Positions 9,444 through 19,987 of a stretch of 64,000 bases of DNA are shown piece by piece. Numbering within the stretch: the first letter of the stretch is position 1; every line of letters starts with the position of its first letter. This stretch comes from Cymbomonas tetramitiformis (lineage: Eukaryota > Chlorophyta > Pyramimonadophyceae > Pyramimonadales > Pyramimonadaceae): contig LGRX02025762.1 in NCBI GenBank assembly GCA_001247695.2, forward strand, positions 1 through 64,000, in the 5' to 3' direction. Below the pieces are notes generated by a model. It had not been told where the DNA came from. It made no database searches and saw nothing but the letters and a program-made list of their open reading frames with translations. Position numbers and translations under genes: made by a program.

Positions 9444-10713
9444 CCCAACCCACGACCTCGCCACCACCGAGACACAACCACCGCGACGCGCACCCTCACG
9501 CCTAGGCACTCACCCCAACATCAGCCCCACAGCCCCTGACAACCTCCCCGAGAAGCCCCAACGCCCACGCTTTCATCTGCCCCAACGCAACATTCCCCTA
9601 ATAAAAAAATAATAATAATAAAAAAATCCCCAGCCCAAGCCCGCAGCCCGAGTGCCACACCCCAACACCAGCCACGACGACAACAACACGCCCACAGCCA
9701 CAACCACCCAGCCACTACGCTTCGAGGTCAGCGCGCCTCGGCCGCAGCCGCTCAGCCAGCTCCACACAACCGACCGCAGCAAGCCTAACCTACGCTCCAC
9801 CACCTCAGCGTCCAGCAGAAGGCTCCCGGCCCAGTACGCCCTCAGCTGGGGGGGGGATATATACAAAAAAATTTCCAACACCATCAACGACGACAACAAC
9901 ACGCCCACAGCCACAACCGCCTGCCACTGAACTTCGAGATCAGCGCGCCCCCAGCCGCAGCCGCACCCCCAACTCCACACGACCAGCCGCAGCCAGCCCA
10001 CCCCACACTCCGCCACATCAGCTCCCCACCCTGACGAACACATCGCACTCTCCCCGTCCCAACCAGCAGAAGGCTCCCTGCCCAGTACGCCCTCAGCTGG
10101 GGGGGGGATATATACAAAATTTTTCCCCCGTAACAGCCCACGCGCCCTAACTCCACCAACCCTCACACCTGGAACCTCAGCAGCCTGGCCACCCTGACAC
10201 CCGCCACGCGCGCCCTTCTCCACCAACCCTCACACCTGGAACCTCAACAGCCTGGCCACCCTGACACCCGCCACGACACGGCGCTGTTCATAATCGCGAC
10301 AGCTGTCACAACTATAGACACGCCCAACCCTGGGGCCGGGGGGGGCCCCCTCGCAGCCCCGACAAAGGCCTTCCCTCCCCTTTGCGCTCTCAGCTTCGCC
10401 ACTTCCCTGCCACCTCTCAGACAGTCATTCCCACGCCCACGCCCAGTTGTCACCATTTTCCCCCACTCCGCAACATCGCTTTTCCCCAATTTCACGCTCA
10501 GATACCACAATTTATACCAGCCACACCACCGCCCCAACTTCACGCTCAGATACCACCAGCATTTATAACCAGCCACACCACCACCCCAATTTCACGCTCA
10601 GATACCACAATTTATACCAGCCACACCACCGCCCCAACTTCACGCTCAGATACCACCAGCATTTATAACCAGCCACACCACCGCCCCAATTTCACGCTCA
10701 GATACCACCAGCA
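9444..10713 (+). repeat. Terminal (LTR-like) region, right copy, built of tandem duplications
   Basis: After the stop codon comes an AT-microsatellite (9599-9630) and two units of about 240 bp (about 9655-9880 and 9881-10125), each ending in a G-run followed by GATATATACAAA, a TATA-like box. Next are two units of about 75 bp (10140-10280) and about 2.5 units of a roughly 100-bp repeat (10485-10713) containing TTTATACC/TTTATAACC. The region fits an LTR with repeated promoter-like boxes, but LTR ends, primer-binding site and target duplication could not be fixed. Its mirror lies at 1-1154. Confidence 0.6.
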
Positions 10714-11531
10714 ATCCACGTCAGCCCGATGTAAATCTTGCTTCAGCAAACCACCAGGAAAGCAGATGCCAGCACCTACGTCCAAGGGCGAGCCTTCCTG
10801 ACCGCCACCCTTACAGGAGCAAACCTCACAGGCACATCCCCTTTCGCGAGTCGAAACTCCGTGAAACCCGCGATCAGTACGGCGCCCCCCAGACGACCCC
10901 TTCCTCATAATCAGTTATTTGCCCGATGACGCTTGTCACGCATCTTAGTTATACCCAAAACACGCCAACGCGGTACAGTACGACGCGTCACGACAACAGC
11001 ACCATCGCACAGCAGCCACGGGCGCCACCCATGGCGTATCAGCCGTTACATCTACCCAAAACACCCCAGTCAGTTATTCAGCAGCACGACAGCCACGTCA
11101 CCACGTACGACACCAACGCCAAACTCGAACTACATTCGCCCTGACCCATTTCCTGTTCTACAAAATGCTTTCTCTCTGAACTGCTCCTGCTCGCACGACC
11201 GGGGCAACAGTCCGCCGGGCGTGGCGCGACATCCGCCGGGCCAGGCTGAGCCCATCTACGGCCTCGTGAAGATCAAGGAACATCACAGGCACCACAGCGC
11301 CTCATCCGCGCCACGTGGACGAAGTCTCCGGCTCGCCGCACCGGATCACCGCTGGCACCTGCAACACCGACGGGTACAAACGCGAAGCACTGCGCCGCGC
11401 CCCAAGCGCGGATGTTCACGGCAACTCGACATGGACGCACCACATGTGACACCACGTCACAACAGCAGCCATCGTCAGAATGTAGTATCTCAAGAGTCAC
11501 CAACGGGATGTAGCATTTGGCGACAGTTCAA
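10714..11531. other. No recognisable gene
   Basis: A 200-codon frame runs from 10933 to 11535, but its composition (His, Arg, Ser, Pro, Thr) and lack of any motif look like a chance frame in C-rich DNA. Nothing else is seen. Confidence 0.4.
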
Positions 11532-11825
11532 ATGAGGAAGCAGATCGCTGATTGGAGAAGGCGAAACATCGCGAACCGAGAAGACACAAAACGCCTAGCT
11601 GCAGCTGTAGGAAAAGAGCTTTTAAAGAGAATAGAGACGATTTCAAAACATTCTGCAGATAACACTGAACCTTTCAAAATCATCTTGGCCTTGCGTAAAT
11701 TTGTATCGAATATATATATTTCCTCGCTGAATTTACAGCGACTCTGCAAATCCCCACGCACTAAGCGCCTATTTGAATCAGTCAGGGACAGTTTGTCTGA
11801 TACGCGCTCCTCACGTAGCGCATAG
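11532..11825 (+). CDS. Hypothetical small protein, 97 residues
   Basis: ATG at 11532 gives a Lys/Arg-rich, mostly helical-looking protein (starts MRKQIADWRRR). The composition is closer to a real protein than neighbouring frames. I recognise no family and see no intron, signal peptide or membrane segment. It may be an exon of a larger gene or a chance frame. Confidence 0.25.
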   Translation: MRKQIADWRRRNIANREDTKRLAAAVGKELLKRIETISKHSADNTEPFKIILALRKFVSNIYISSLNLQRLCKSPRTKRLFESVRDSLSDTRSSRSA

Positions 11826-11828
11826 CCT

Positions 11829-12731
11829 GAATTCAGTGCCCCCGAACTCGCAACCCCACTCGCGCGACCACACCGGTTAGGCGTAGATCCACACTCGCAT
11901 AACGGAAGGCGAATCCGCAACGCTAAAGACCGCAGCTCCGCGCAGTTGAGGTAAGCCCGAGACGCCGTGTGCTAAGTGAACGCTTTCCGTGTTTTCTTGC
12001 AAGGAACGGACAGTCGTGCAGGGACCCGATATGCACCTAAGGAGTCTGGAGCACCTCTGAATTCACCGCACGACAATAAACAGGCGCGCAAAAAGTGTAC
12101 CCTGAATTCATGCTTGTGTGCGTGCGTTTGCGGTATGTGTGCGTGCCGCAGCTCAGCTTTAGCTTCACTCACTAACGCCGCTGCTGCTGCCTTCTACGTG
12201 TTCGTACGAAGACATCGTCTTCGTCGTTTACGACTACTTTTCTTTACCAAGTTCCCAAGGGAATTCTCAGGTGAGGCGCGATAGTTCGCACTCCCGTGAA
12301 TTCCCACCCTAAGAGTGTTGAGAAGGTGCACGGCGACGCCGAGACGGCCAGCGGCTTTCCGTTTCAAAAACTCGAATTCAGCACAAGCTTGGAAATTCAG
12401 CACGCTCGGCTAAGCTCGGCCGCTTCAGACGACGTCACCGCTCAACACTCCTGACGACTTTTCAAACTCCCGAGAGTCAACGGCTCTTCTGCCCGGACTC
12501 CGCTGTGACCGTTTTCAAGTGTGCATTCACGCGCGCTCCGGCTGTATGAACGCAGAGTGGATTCACCACACTCTTTCGCTGCTTGGACACCATGAATTCC
12601 CAAACTTTACCCAACTGTGTTCTTTCGCTGTTGTGGCCTGAGCCGACCCCGTGAATTCAGCGCCGACTGCCGCTACCTTCTTTGGGCATCCCCACTCGGG
12701 CTGGTTGGCCCAACGCAGGGGGGCTGAATTC
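11829..12731. repeat. Cluster of nine GAATTC hexamers
   Basis: GAATTC occurs at 11829, 12059, 12104, 12261, 12298, 12374, 12594, 12653 and 12726. Several are embedded in TGAATTCA, and near-matches (GTGGATTCAC, GGAAATTCAG) lie between. Spacing is irregular (37-230 bp). No gene is evident here. Confidence 0.8.
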
Positions 12732-13020
12732 AACCTTTTCAGCCAGCCCGAGCGAGTTGTGAATTTGGTATCTGCTGGCTGCTGGACCTTGGTACCCCTT
12801 TTGGAATCGGGCCCAGCAGCCCGTTTGGCCGTCGTTGCGTGGTTCTCGAGCTGGAGTTGCCCCTTTTTCGCCTTCCCCTTTCGGACTCCACTCTGACCCG
12901 GCACCTTTTCGTCAGGTTGCCTGTCAGGACCTTTGGGGATGCTCACCAGTCCCGTGCACTTTCGAAACTCCCAGAATGGGGCCTTTTTCACGATTTTGCC
13001 CTGCTTCCTGAACCTTTCAC

Positions 13021-13217
13021 CTTCCATATATATACAAAATTTTTCCCCCGTAACAGCCCGCGCGCCCTAACTCCCCCAACCCTCACACTGGAACCTCGCA
13101 GCGGCCACCCCCCCACCCCACGCGCGCCCTAACTCCACCAACCCTCACACCTGGAACCTCAACAGCCTGGCCACCCTGACACCCGCCACGACACGGCGCT
13201 GTTCATAATCGCGACAT
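13021..13217 (+). repeat. Partial copy of the gypsy terminal region
   Basis: From the ATATATATACAAAA box through the two approximately 75-bp units this matches 10105-10305 in the same orientation, with small indels. It ends abruptly after CATAATCGCGACA, where unrelated AT-rich DNA begins. It may be a broken solo LTR. Confidence 0.8.
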
Positions 13218-14330
13218 ATTGTCACTCATATTGATCATTAACACTTGCTGATTTAGTGTAATGTTGACATATTGACATATTGACCAATATATCTAGAACA
13301 TGTACTGACATAAATATTGGTGTAAGTACTGTGATAAGTACTATTATGTATAGTTACTGTGTATACTATATGTTGTGTAAACTTTGTGTACACTGTATAT
13401 TGTGTATGTACTTACTGATTGAGCACACATCTGAAGTAAATTGATATAAGTTAAGTTAGGTTAACTTAATCATGCATGTGTGTCTGTATACCACTGGACG
13501 GCATGTAACAAGCATGATGTATATCAATATATTTAGTATACTGTAATCTTGTACATCTCATCATGATGGATGATGAGTTAAATGGTGGATTTTCACAAGT
13601 AGCTCCGATATCCAACCTCTGATTAACAGGAGAACAACTGCCATATCTAAATCCTATGATAGAGGGCAGCTGAGCTAATTCCTGTCTTAACAATCGAGAT
13701 TGGCATCTTACACTATTTGGGTTTTCTATATATAACACTGGACTTGCAAAATCTAGCATGTTACACATGTGAATTGCAAGATATCACAGTAAATCATAGA
13801 CATGTATAACAATAATCATCTGGAAAACGCCATCGCGTTCCGAACGCGTAATCGACTGTTCCCCGTTACCCCCCGTTCCAGAGCGATCGTGTTCTGCATA
13901 CGACATTTTGCGATCCCCGTTCCTGAATCGCCTGAGAGCGTGCTCATAACGATGGTGATGATCCGCGATCCGCGTTCTCGTTTCGCTTTGGATCGTAACC
14001 GTCATCGGAAATCCCGAACGCACTGCACCGTTTCTTCGCGTTCCAGTAATCGATGACATCAGCAGAAATGTCACTGGCGCATACGCTCGGACTGCGCCAT
14101 GGCGACCTCACCTTGATGGACACAGTATCGTGAGCTCTTGACTTCCCACTTAGTCTTACGTGCGTCTCCGAAGTTTTTGAAAGCACGTGAGCCGAAAACC
14201 ATACTGCAAACTCTGATTAGATCAGCCTAAATAATTTGATTGTATTGTGTTGCTAGTATAAAATAGTTTATGATATTTTCGCGTACCGTATATTTTCCGC
14301 AGGTGGTTGGTCATTGCGTGGTCGCCGCAA
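13218..14330. other. AT-rich spacer, no gene seen
   Basis: 13218-13480 is low-complexity sequence rich in TGTGTA and TGACATATTG runs. 13800-14200 is GC-balanced with recurring CGATCC/CGTTCC words. No frame with recognisable protein features was found. Confidence 0.4.
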
Positions 14331-14375
14331 TCCGGAATTGGAGCCAAATCCTCAGCTCCTTCAACCGATATTTTG

Positions 14376-16439
14376 GATCAAGCCTATCCAACACCAGGTG
14401 GGAAGGATGTCATGGCCTGATCGCGTCATGGTGACCTGAAATCGCGACCTGACCTCATCAAGGCGTGACACAAGCGTTGCCACGCTCGTGTCGCCGGCGA
14501 TTTCTGGCGAAATCGCTTCCTCACGCCACGTCAGTCGTCACGCGTTGTCGCTCGCGGGAAAACTGTTACCTCACGGAAATTCATATGTCGCTTTGTACAA
14601 AATCTGTCGTTTTCTACAGTTTTCCCATGTACTTAAATATGGAATTTACCACAGGTCCCATGCCATCTTCACTGAAAACGTGAAAAGTCCATTCTATATT
14701 TTAAAGCATACAATTATATTATTGTATTATTGTTTAAAGCATATAATCGTATAATCATATAATTATATAAAGAAATTACGGAATCTAATATATTTACTGT
14801 ACGTCATAATATACACAAGTATTATATTTATATTTGTATTTATAACATACTGTCTGGTATGGAGACGAGGGCGATATGGTGGGGGGAAGGTGGGGAGGGG
14901 GGGGAGGTTGGATATGTCGATAGCCGCGCAGGGGGTGGGGGAGGAGCCGGACGGATCCATGGACATAAAAGTCGGGTATTGACGCCCGATATTGTTTTAT
15001 CGATTAATCGCAGAAATCGTGCCTATCGATTTTATTCCGTTGCCGAAATAATAATAAAAACACCCTCCACCCGCCCGCCCCCCATAGTTGATTTAATTTA
15101 TCCCCCCACATTAATAAAATAAATCAAATCTTATTAAATATAATACTTATGTGGGGGGTGGTTGGGGCCGGCACACTATGCCCATGCCCCACTTGCACAC
15201 CCTATGCCCCATGCTCCACTTGCTTACCCTATGCCCCATGCCCCACAGCGGAGACCGTATCCCCATGCCCCACGGAGCCGGACCTTATGCCCCATGCCCC
15301 ACGCGGACCGTATGCCCCATGCCCCACGGCACTTTGTATGCCCCATGCCCCACGGCACATAGTATGCCCCATGCCCCACAAGCAGGCGCATAGTATGCCC
15401 CATGCCCCATGGACATACCGTTTGCCCCATGCCCCATGGGGCATACTATGCGCCTGCTTGTGGGGCATGGGCCATACAATGTGCCGTGGGGCATGGGCCA
15501 TACAGTGTGCCGTGGGGCATGGGGCATACGGTCCGCTGTGGGGCATGGGGCATATGACTCAGTTGTGGGGCATGGGGCATAAGTACTTTTGCATGGGAGC
15601 ATGGGGCATAGGTGTGCCGGCCCCAACCATCACCCCTCCCCCACCCCCCTCCCCACATAAGTATTCTATTTAATATGATTTGATTTATTTATTAATGTGG
15701 GTGTGTGGGGGGAAATTATCAACTCAGTGGGGGGTGGGGGGCGGGGTGGAGGGTGTTTTTATTATTATTTCGGCAACGGAATAAAATCGATAGGCACGAT
15801 TTCTGCGATTAATCGATAAAACAATATCGGGCGTCAATACCCGACTTTTATGTCCGTGGATCCGTCCGGCTCCTCCCCCACCCCCTGCGCGGCTATCGAC
15901 ATATCCAACCTCCCCCCCCTCCCCACCTTCCCCCACCATATCGCCCTCGTCTCCATACCAGACAGTATGTTATAAATACAAATATAAATATACTACTTGT
16001 GTATATTATGACGTACAGTAAATATATTAGATTCCGTAATTTCTTTATATAATTATATGATTATACGATTATATGCTTTAAACAATAATACAATAATATA
16101 ATTGTATGCTTTAAAATATATAATGGACTTTTCACGTTTTCAGTGAAGATGGCATGGGACCTGTGGTAAATTCCATATTTAAGTACATGGGAAAACTGTA
16201 GAAAACGACAGATTTTGTACAAAGCGACATATGAATTTCCGTGAGGTAACAGTTTTCCCGCGAGCGACAACGCGTGACGACTGACGTGGCGTGAGAAAGC
16301 GATTTCGCCAGAAATCGCCGGCGACACGAGCGTGGCAACGCTTGTGTCACGCCTTGATGAGGTCAGGTCGCGATTTCAGGTCACCATGACGCGATCAGGC
16401 CATGACATCCTTCCCACCTGGTGTTGGATAGGCTTTATC
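14376..16439. mobile_element. 2,064-bp foldback transposon with 8-bp target duplication
   Basis: Inverted arms of about 750 bp (roughly 14376-15130 and 15680-16439) begin GATCAAGCCTATCC and GATAAAGCCTATCC. The element is flanked by ATATTTTG on both sides (14368-14375 and 16440-16447), and the empty site with one ATATTTTG is preserved at 17638-17645. There is no transposase frame, so it is non-autonomous. An 8-bp duplication fits the hAT superfamily among others; superfamily assignment is inference. Confidence 0.9.
15170..15622. repeat. Palindromic minisatellite core of the foldback element
   Basis: The first half is an array of TATGCCCCATGCCCCAC-type units; the second half is the same array reversed (GGGGCATGGGGCATA). 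The turning point is near 15430. Open frames in this core are products of the repeat and are not genes. Confidence 0.9.
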
Positions 16440-16969
16440 ATATTTTGAGGGTCAATATCGATTGCCTCGGATCACCCTTTTGACAAGATATTAGAGAAAG
16501 ATCCACTAATAACTTGACAACATATCGCAATTTCCAAAGGATCTTCGAGGAACGAAGCCCCCCGCAGCTCATAAAGATAATTATGTTTCAGTCGAAAGTT
16601 CCCCGCAGCCCTCCTTGCGGCCGCAAATCGCAGCCGTCTCAGAGAGAATGTTCTTCCATCATGCATGCGCGTCACGCGAAAGGACTCCAATGCTACCCGA
16701 CACGTGGAATCGAACGAGACGACAGGTCGCAAGCGAGTTCCTTATAACCGACCATGGTTCCCGCGCACTGTTACCAGTGGCGCGCTCATGCCGCGGGAGG
16801 GTCATCCGTTTTGGCATGAGAGCGCTCGTGCTAAAGATTTTATTAGCACAGGCACGCTCATGCCAATCGATTTAGCACGAGCGCGCTCGTGCAAATATCG
16901 ACTGGCATATACCAGCGGCGCGCTCATGCCGTAACGATAAGGCGTGCGTACAAAACCTAGTGGGTTTTG

Positions 16970-17160
16970 TACAATATATAGTGGCGTACCACTATATAGC
17001 GGAACTGGTACACTATATAGTGGAACTGGTACACTATATAGTGTGCCAATTGGTACACTAGAGTGCAATTGGTACATTATATAGTGTACCAATTGGCACA
17101 CTATAGTGCAATTGGCACACTATATAATGTGCCGATTTCACTATATAGCGTGCAACTGGT
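16970..17160. repeat. Array of CACTATATAGTG palindromes
   Basis: Repeated GGTACACTATATAGTG and AATTGGCACACTATA words, alternating with CAATTGG palindromes. The tail of copy A and a shorter version at 18165-18228 in copy B share it. Confidence 0.8.
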
Positions 17161-17419
17161 AACCAACACGGTGTCCAGAATTGGCGAGCGGGTACAAGCA
17201 TGCAACTGGTTTGCCCCACACCCCCTAGACCTTCTTTCTAGGGTGTTGGTACAAAGCCTGATGGTTTTGGTACAATAGACAGTGACGTGCCATGAGCGTA
17301 TGTAGTGTACCACTTCCTGAACACTTCCACTATATGGTGTACCAATTCCACTATACAATGGAACTCTACGCTGTCGCATAAAATTTCCCTTCGCTAAGTT
17401 GACCAATTATATTTAAGAG

Positions 17420-17580
17420 CTACTGGAGGCTTCGTCCTCGAAGTTCTTTTTTTTTTGTGTAAAATTGGAGGTCTGTGTTGTCAAGTTCTTGAGCGGATCT
17501 GTCTCTAATGCATTGTCAAAAGTTTGATCCGAGGCCATCTTGGCCCTCAAAAAGTCAAAATATCGGCTGAAGTAGCGGGG
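17420..17580 (-). repeat. Divergent inverted third copy of the duplicated unit
   Basis: Read on the minus strand, this resembles the start of copies A and B (CCGATATTTTGA ... GAACTTGACAACA ... AACTTCGAGGACGAAG) with many substitutions and a T-run insertion. In one frame it encodes LKNLTTQ, and the copy at 48165 has a similar LANLTT, so an old protein-coding origin is possible but unproven. Confidence 0.6.
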
Positions 17581-17600
17581 CGGGGGGAGGAAATGCCTCG

Positions 17601-18228
17601 TCCGGAATTGGAGCCAAATCCTCAGCTCCTTCAACCGATATTTTGAGGGTCAATATCGATTGCCTCGGATCACCCTTTTGACAAGATATTAGAGAAAGAT
17701 CCACTAATAACTTGACAACATATCGCAATTTCCAAAGGATCTTCGAGGAACGAAGCCCCCCGCAGTTCATAAAGATAATTATGTTTCAGTCGAAAGTTCC
17801 CCGCAGCCCTCCTTGCGGCCGCAAATCGCAGCCGTCTCAGAGAGAATGTTCTTCCATCATGCATGCGCGTCACGCGAAAGGACTCCAATGCTACCCGACA
17901 CTTGGAATCGAACGAGACGACAGGTCGCAAGCGAGTTCCTTATAACCGACCATGGTTCCCGCGCACTGTTACCAGTGGCGCGCTCATGCCGCGGGAGGGT
18001 CATCCGTTTTGGCACGAGAGCGCTCGTGCTAAAGATTTTATTAGCACAGGCACGCTCATGCCAATCGATTTAGCACGAGCGCGCTCGTGCAAATATCGAC
18101 TGGCATATACCAGCGGCGCGCTCATGCCGTAACGATAAGGCGTGCGTACAAAACCTAGTGGGTTTTGTACAATATATAGTGGCGTACCACTATATAGTGG
18201 AACTGGTACACTATATAGTGTGCCAATT
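17601..18228 (+). repeat. Duplicated unit, copy B (uninterrupted)
   Basis: Same sequence as copy A without the foldback insertion; it carries the empty target ATATTTTG at 17638-17645. The near-identity suggests the duplication is not much older than the insertion. Confidence 0.88.
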
Positions 18229-18489
18229 CTCATCGGAATTGAAAACCCAAACAAACTGTTCGTGTCCGCTTTTTAGGCGTTTCGTGGCGATGTGTCAAAT
18301 CTGACACCGCGCCTAGTTTAGACGGAAATATCCTTATGGAACGGCAAAGTTACGCTGAGAAAATAATTACCTTGGGCCGAAGGAGGGGCACGAATATGCA
18401 TGATTAAACCTTTTTTTTTTTTTTGGGGGGGATCGTAGCTTAGAGAATTGCTTTTAGAGGAGTGAGCGAGATGACGATTTCCACAGCGT

Positions 18490-19415
18490 CCCCCCTTGTC
18501 GCAAAAGGGACCATATATGCACATGTCCCTATATGTGTCCGACGCAGATATGGACACTTTGACACATACAGGGACACGTCCCTATATGTGTCCCCGCCAC
18601 TGTCCCTATATGTGCCCCCACTGTCCCTACGTATATGTGCCTCGAACGTTCCAAAACATGACTCGACTGTTCCACGTGCGAATATTATCTACGTGGCATT
18701 GACATTTACAAAGAGTGCAATATTATAATCGGTATTCATTCGACATAAAATGCGAAAGGCGGGAAAATGTACAAAGGCGACGCAATCTTCGACAGCCCGG
18801 GCACGGATGGAATACCCCCCAGGGTAAGAAAGGGGGGTTGGGGGTTCTTGAACTGCCGTCCCCAACCAGCGTACTAATATCTGCGGTTTTTCAATTGTCT
18901 GGAGAAAAAGCCCCAAATTCAAACGATCGCAATGTTCATGTCGGAAAGTAATGATTTTAGAAGAATTTTCAAGACGAATGGCATCTCTTGAATATACCCG
19001 ACGTTTTATTTTTTGGAGGGGAAAATGTTTCCGAGAAATGTTTCTATCATATGTCAAATATCACGTGTCGTGTGAATTTCTTTTCAGGCTAGCAACCTGA
19101 GTTGGCATCTTCTCCATATCGAAAATTATTCAATTCTATTACTCGATTAAAAAATGCGCCGAGAATGTCACGTGCATACATGCGATCTCCTCGACTAAGA
19201 AGATGCTGATCAGACATCCCGCTCATGCATATTCCTTCCGTGGCGTGACTGTATGCCATGGTGTCCCTATATGTGTCGAAATGTCCCTATATGTGTCAAC
19301 ATGTCCCTATATGTGTCGAAATGTCCCTATATGTGTCAACATGTCCCTATACGTGTCCGACACCTATAGGGGCTACATATAGGGACATGTCCCTATATGA
19401 GTCCTTTTGCCCCCT
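18490..19415. repeat. Foldback-like repeat with TGTCCCTATATGTGTC arrays
   Basis: Arrays of TGTCCCTATATGTG units lie at 18519-18640 and 19258-19400. The outer ends are inverted: CCCTTGTCGCAAAAGG near 18493 pairs with CCTTTTGCCCCCTTG near 19401, and ACATGTCCCTATATG occurs on both sides. The interior (18640-19255) has no convincing gene. Ends and target duplication were not resolved. Confidence 0.6.
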
Positions 19416-19987
19416 TGTCCGACAGTGAGCCCAACAATTGGTTTGGATTAACTGATGACGAAATGATCTCCATGACAACGAAGTGTCGTAACCAAGCTGT
19501 GTCACATGCCACGAGGTGATGTGTTCGGGTGGTTCGCTATGATATGGGGCACGGGGCGTGTATGCAGGGGTACCGTTGTGGCGGCGCATATGGACTGTTA
19601 CATGGCAAGGGGAACATGTATACAAAGACCGGTATCACGTATACCTTGCGAAGATTTAAGCGCTTCTCAATTCAGCGCTGATCAAGATGAGAGCTAAGGC
19701 ACATATTGTGACAGTGTTGGTTCGAACAATCACAGAGAGCTGACATCCGGACAAGTGTACGTGTATGATTCCGAACATATACGGACTCCACTCTATCTGT
19801 TAGTTTACAATCCTTACCTCAGCCGAGGGCCGGAACCTCTATTTTGTTGCAAGGGATGCCGATCTACGGTAAACGCATTCGCAAATATATGTTTACTCAT
19901 GTTGCACGTACAACACAAGGTGCCTAATCAATGATCTCAATGCGGTGTGCATTGAGATCACGTGTACACGATAAATGAAATGAGAGA
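19416..19987. other. No gene seen
   Basis: Downstream flank of the phosphatase gene. Only short frames without features. A polyadenylation signal could not be chosen with confidence. Confidence 0.4.

Larger units (their letters stand above)
1..10713. mobile_element. Palindromic Ty3/gypsy-type retroelement composite
   Basis: Two partial copies of the same retroelement lie tail-out. The left copy reads on the minus strand from about 7333 down to 1155 and continues to the window edge. The right copy reads on the plus strand from 7323 to about 10713. The arms are inverted repeats: positions in the outer parts sum to about 10598, and inside a 10-bp left-arm deletion the sum falls to about 10588. 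The unique centre (3266-7322) holds RT, RNase H, DNMT and the first part of integrase. The junction shares GCC, a possible microhomology. No gag or protease is visible. The left end may continue beyond the window. A double-element rearrangement or self-integration product is inferred. Confidence 0.85.
7323..10713 (+). repeat. Right arm of the 3.3-kb inverted repeat
   Basis: Reverse-complement partner of 1-3265. It starts inside the integrase core and runs through the stop codon at 9443 into a terminal region full of short tandem duplications. This arm keeps the integrase frame intact where the left arm has a 10-bp deletion. Confidence 0.9.
14331..17051 (+). repeat. Duplicated unit, copy A (split by a foldback element)
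   Basis: 14331-14375 plus 16440-17051 match 17601-18228 almost base for base. The unit contains a perfect 18-bp palindrome at about 16878 (GCACGAGCGCGCTCGTGC), several GGCATGAGCGCGC-like words, and ends in an array of the palindrome CACTATATAGTG. Copy A has extra units of that array. Confidence 0.85.

Noticed and set aside
15149..15673. Long frames of repeated MPHAP/GHGAY peptides
   Set aside because: Produced by the CCCCATGCCCCAC minisatellite in all frames.
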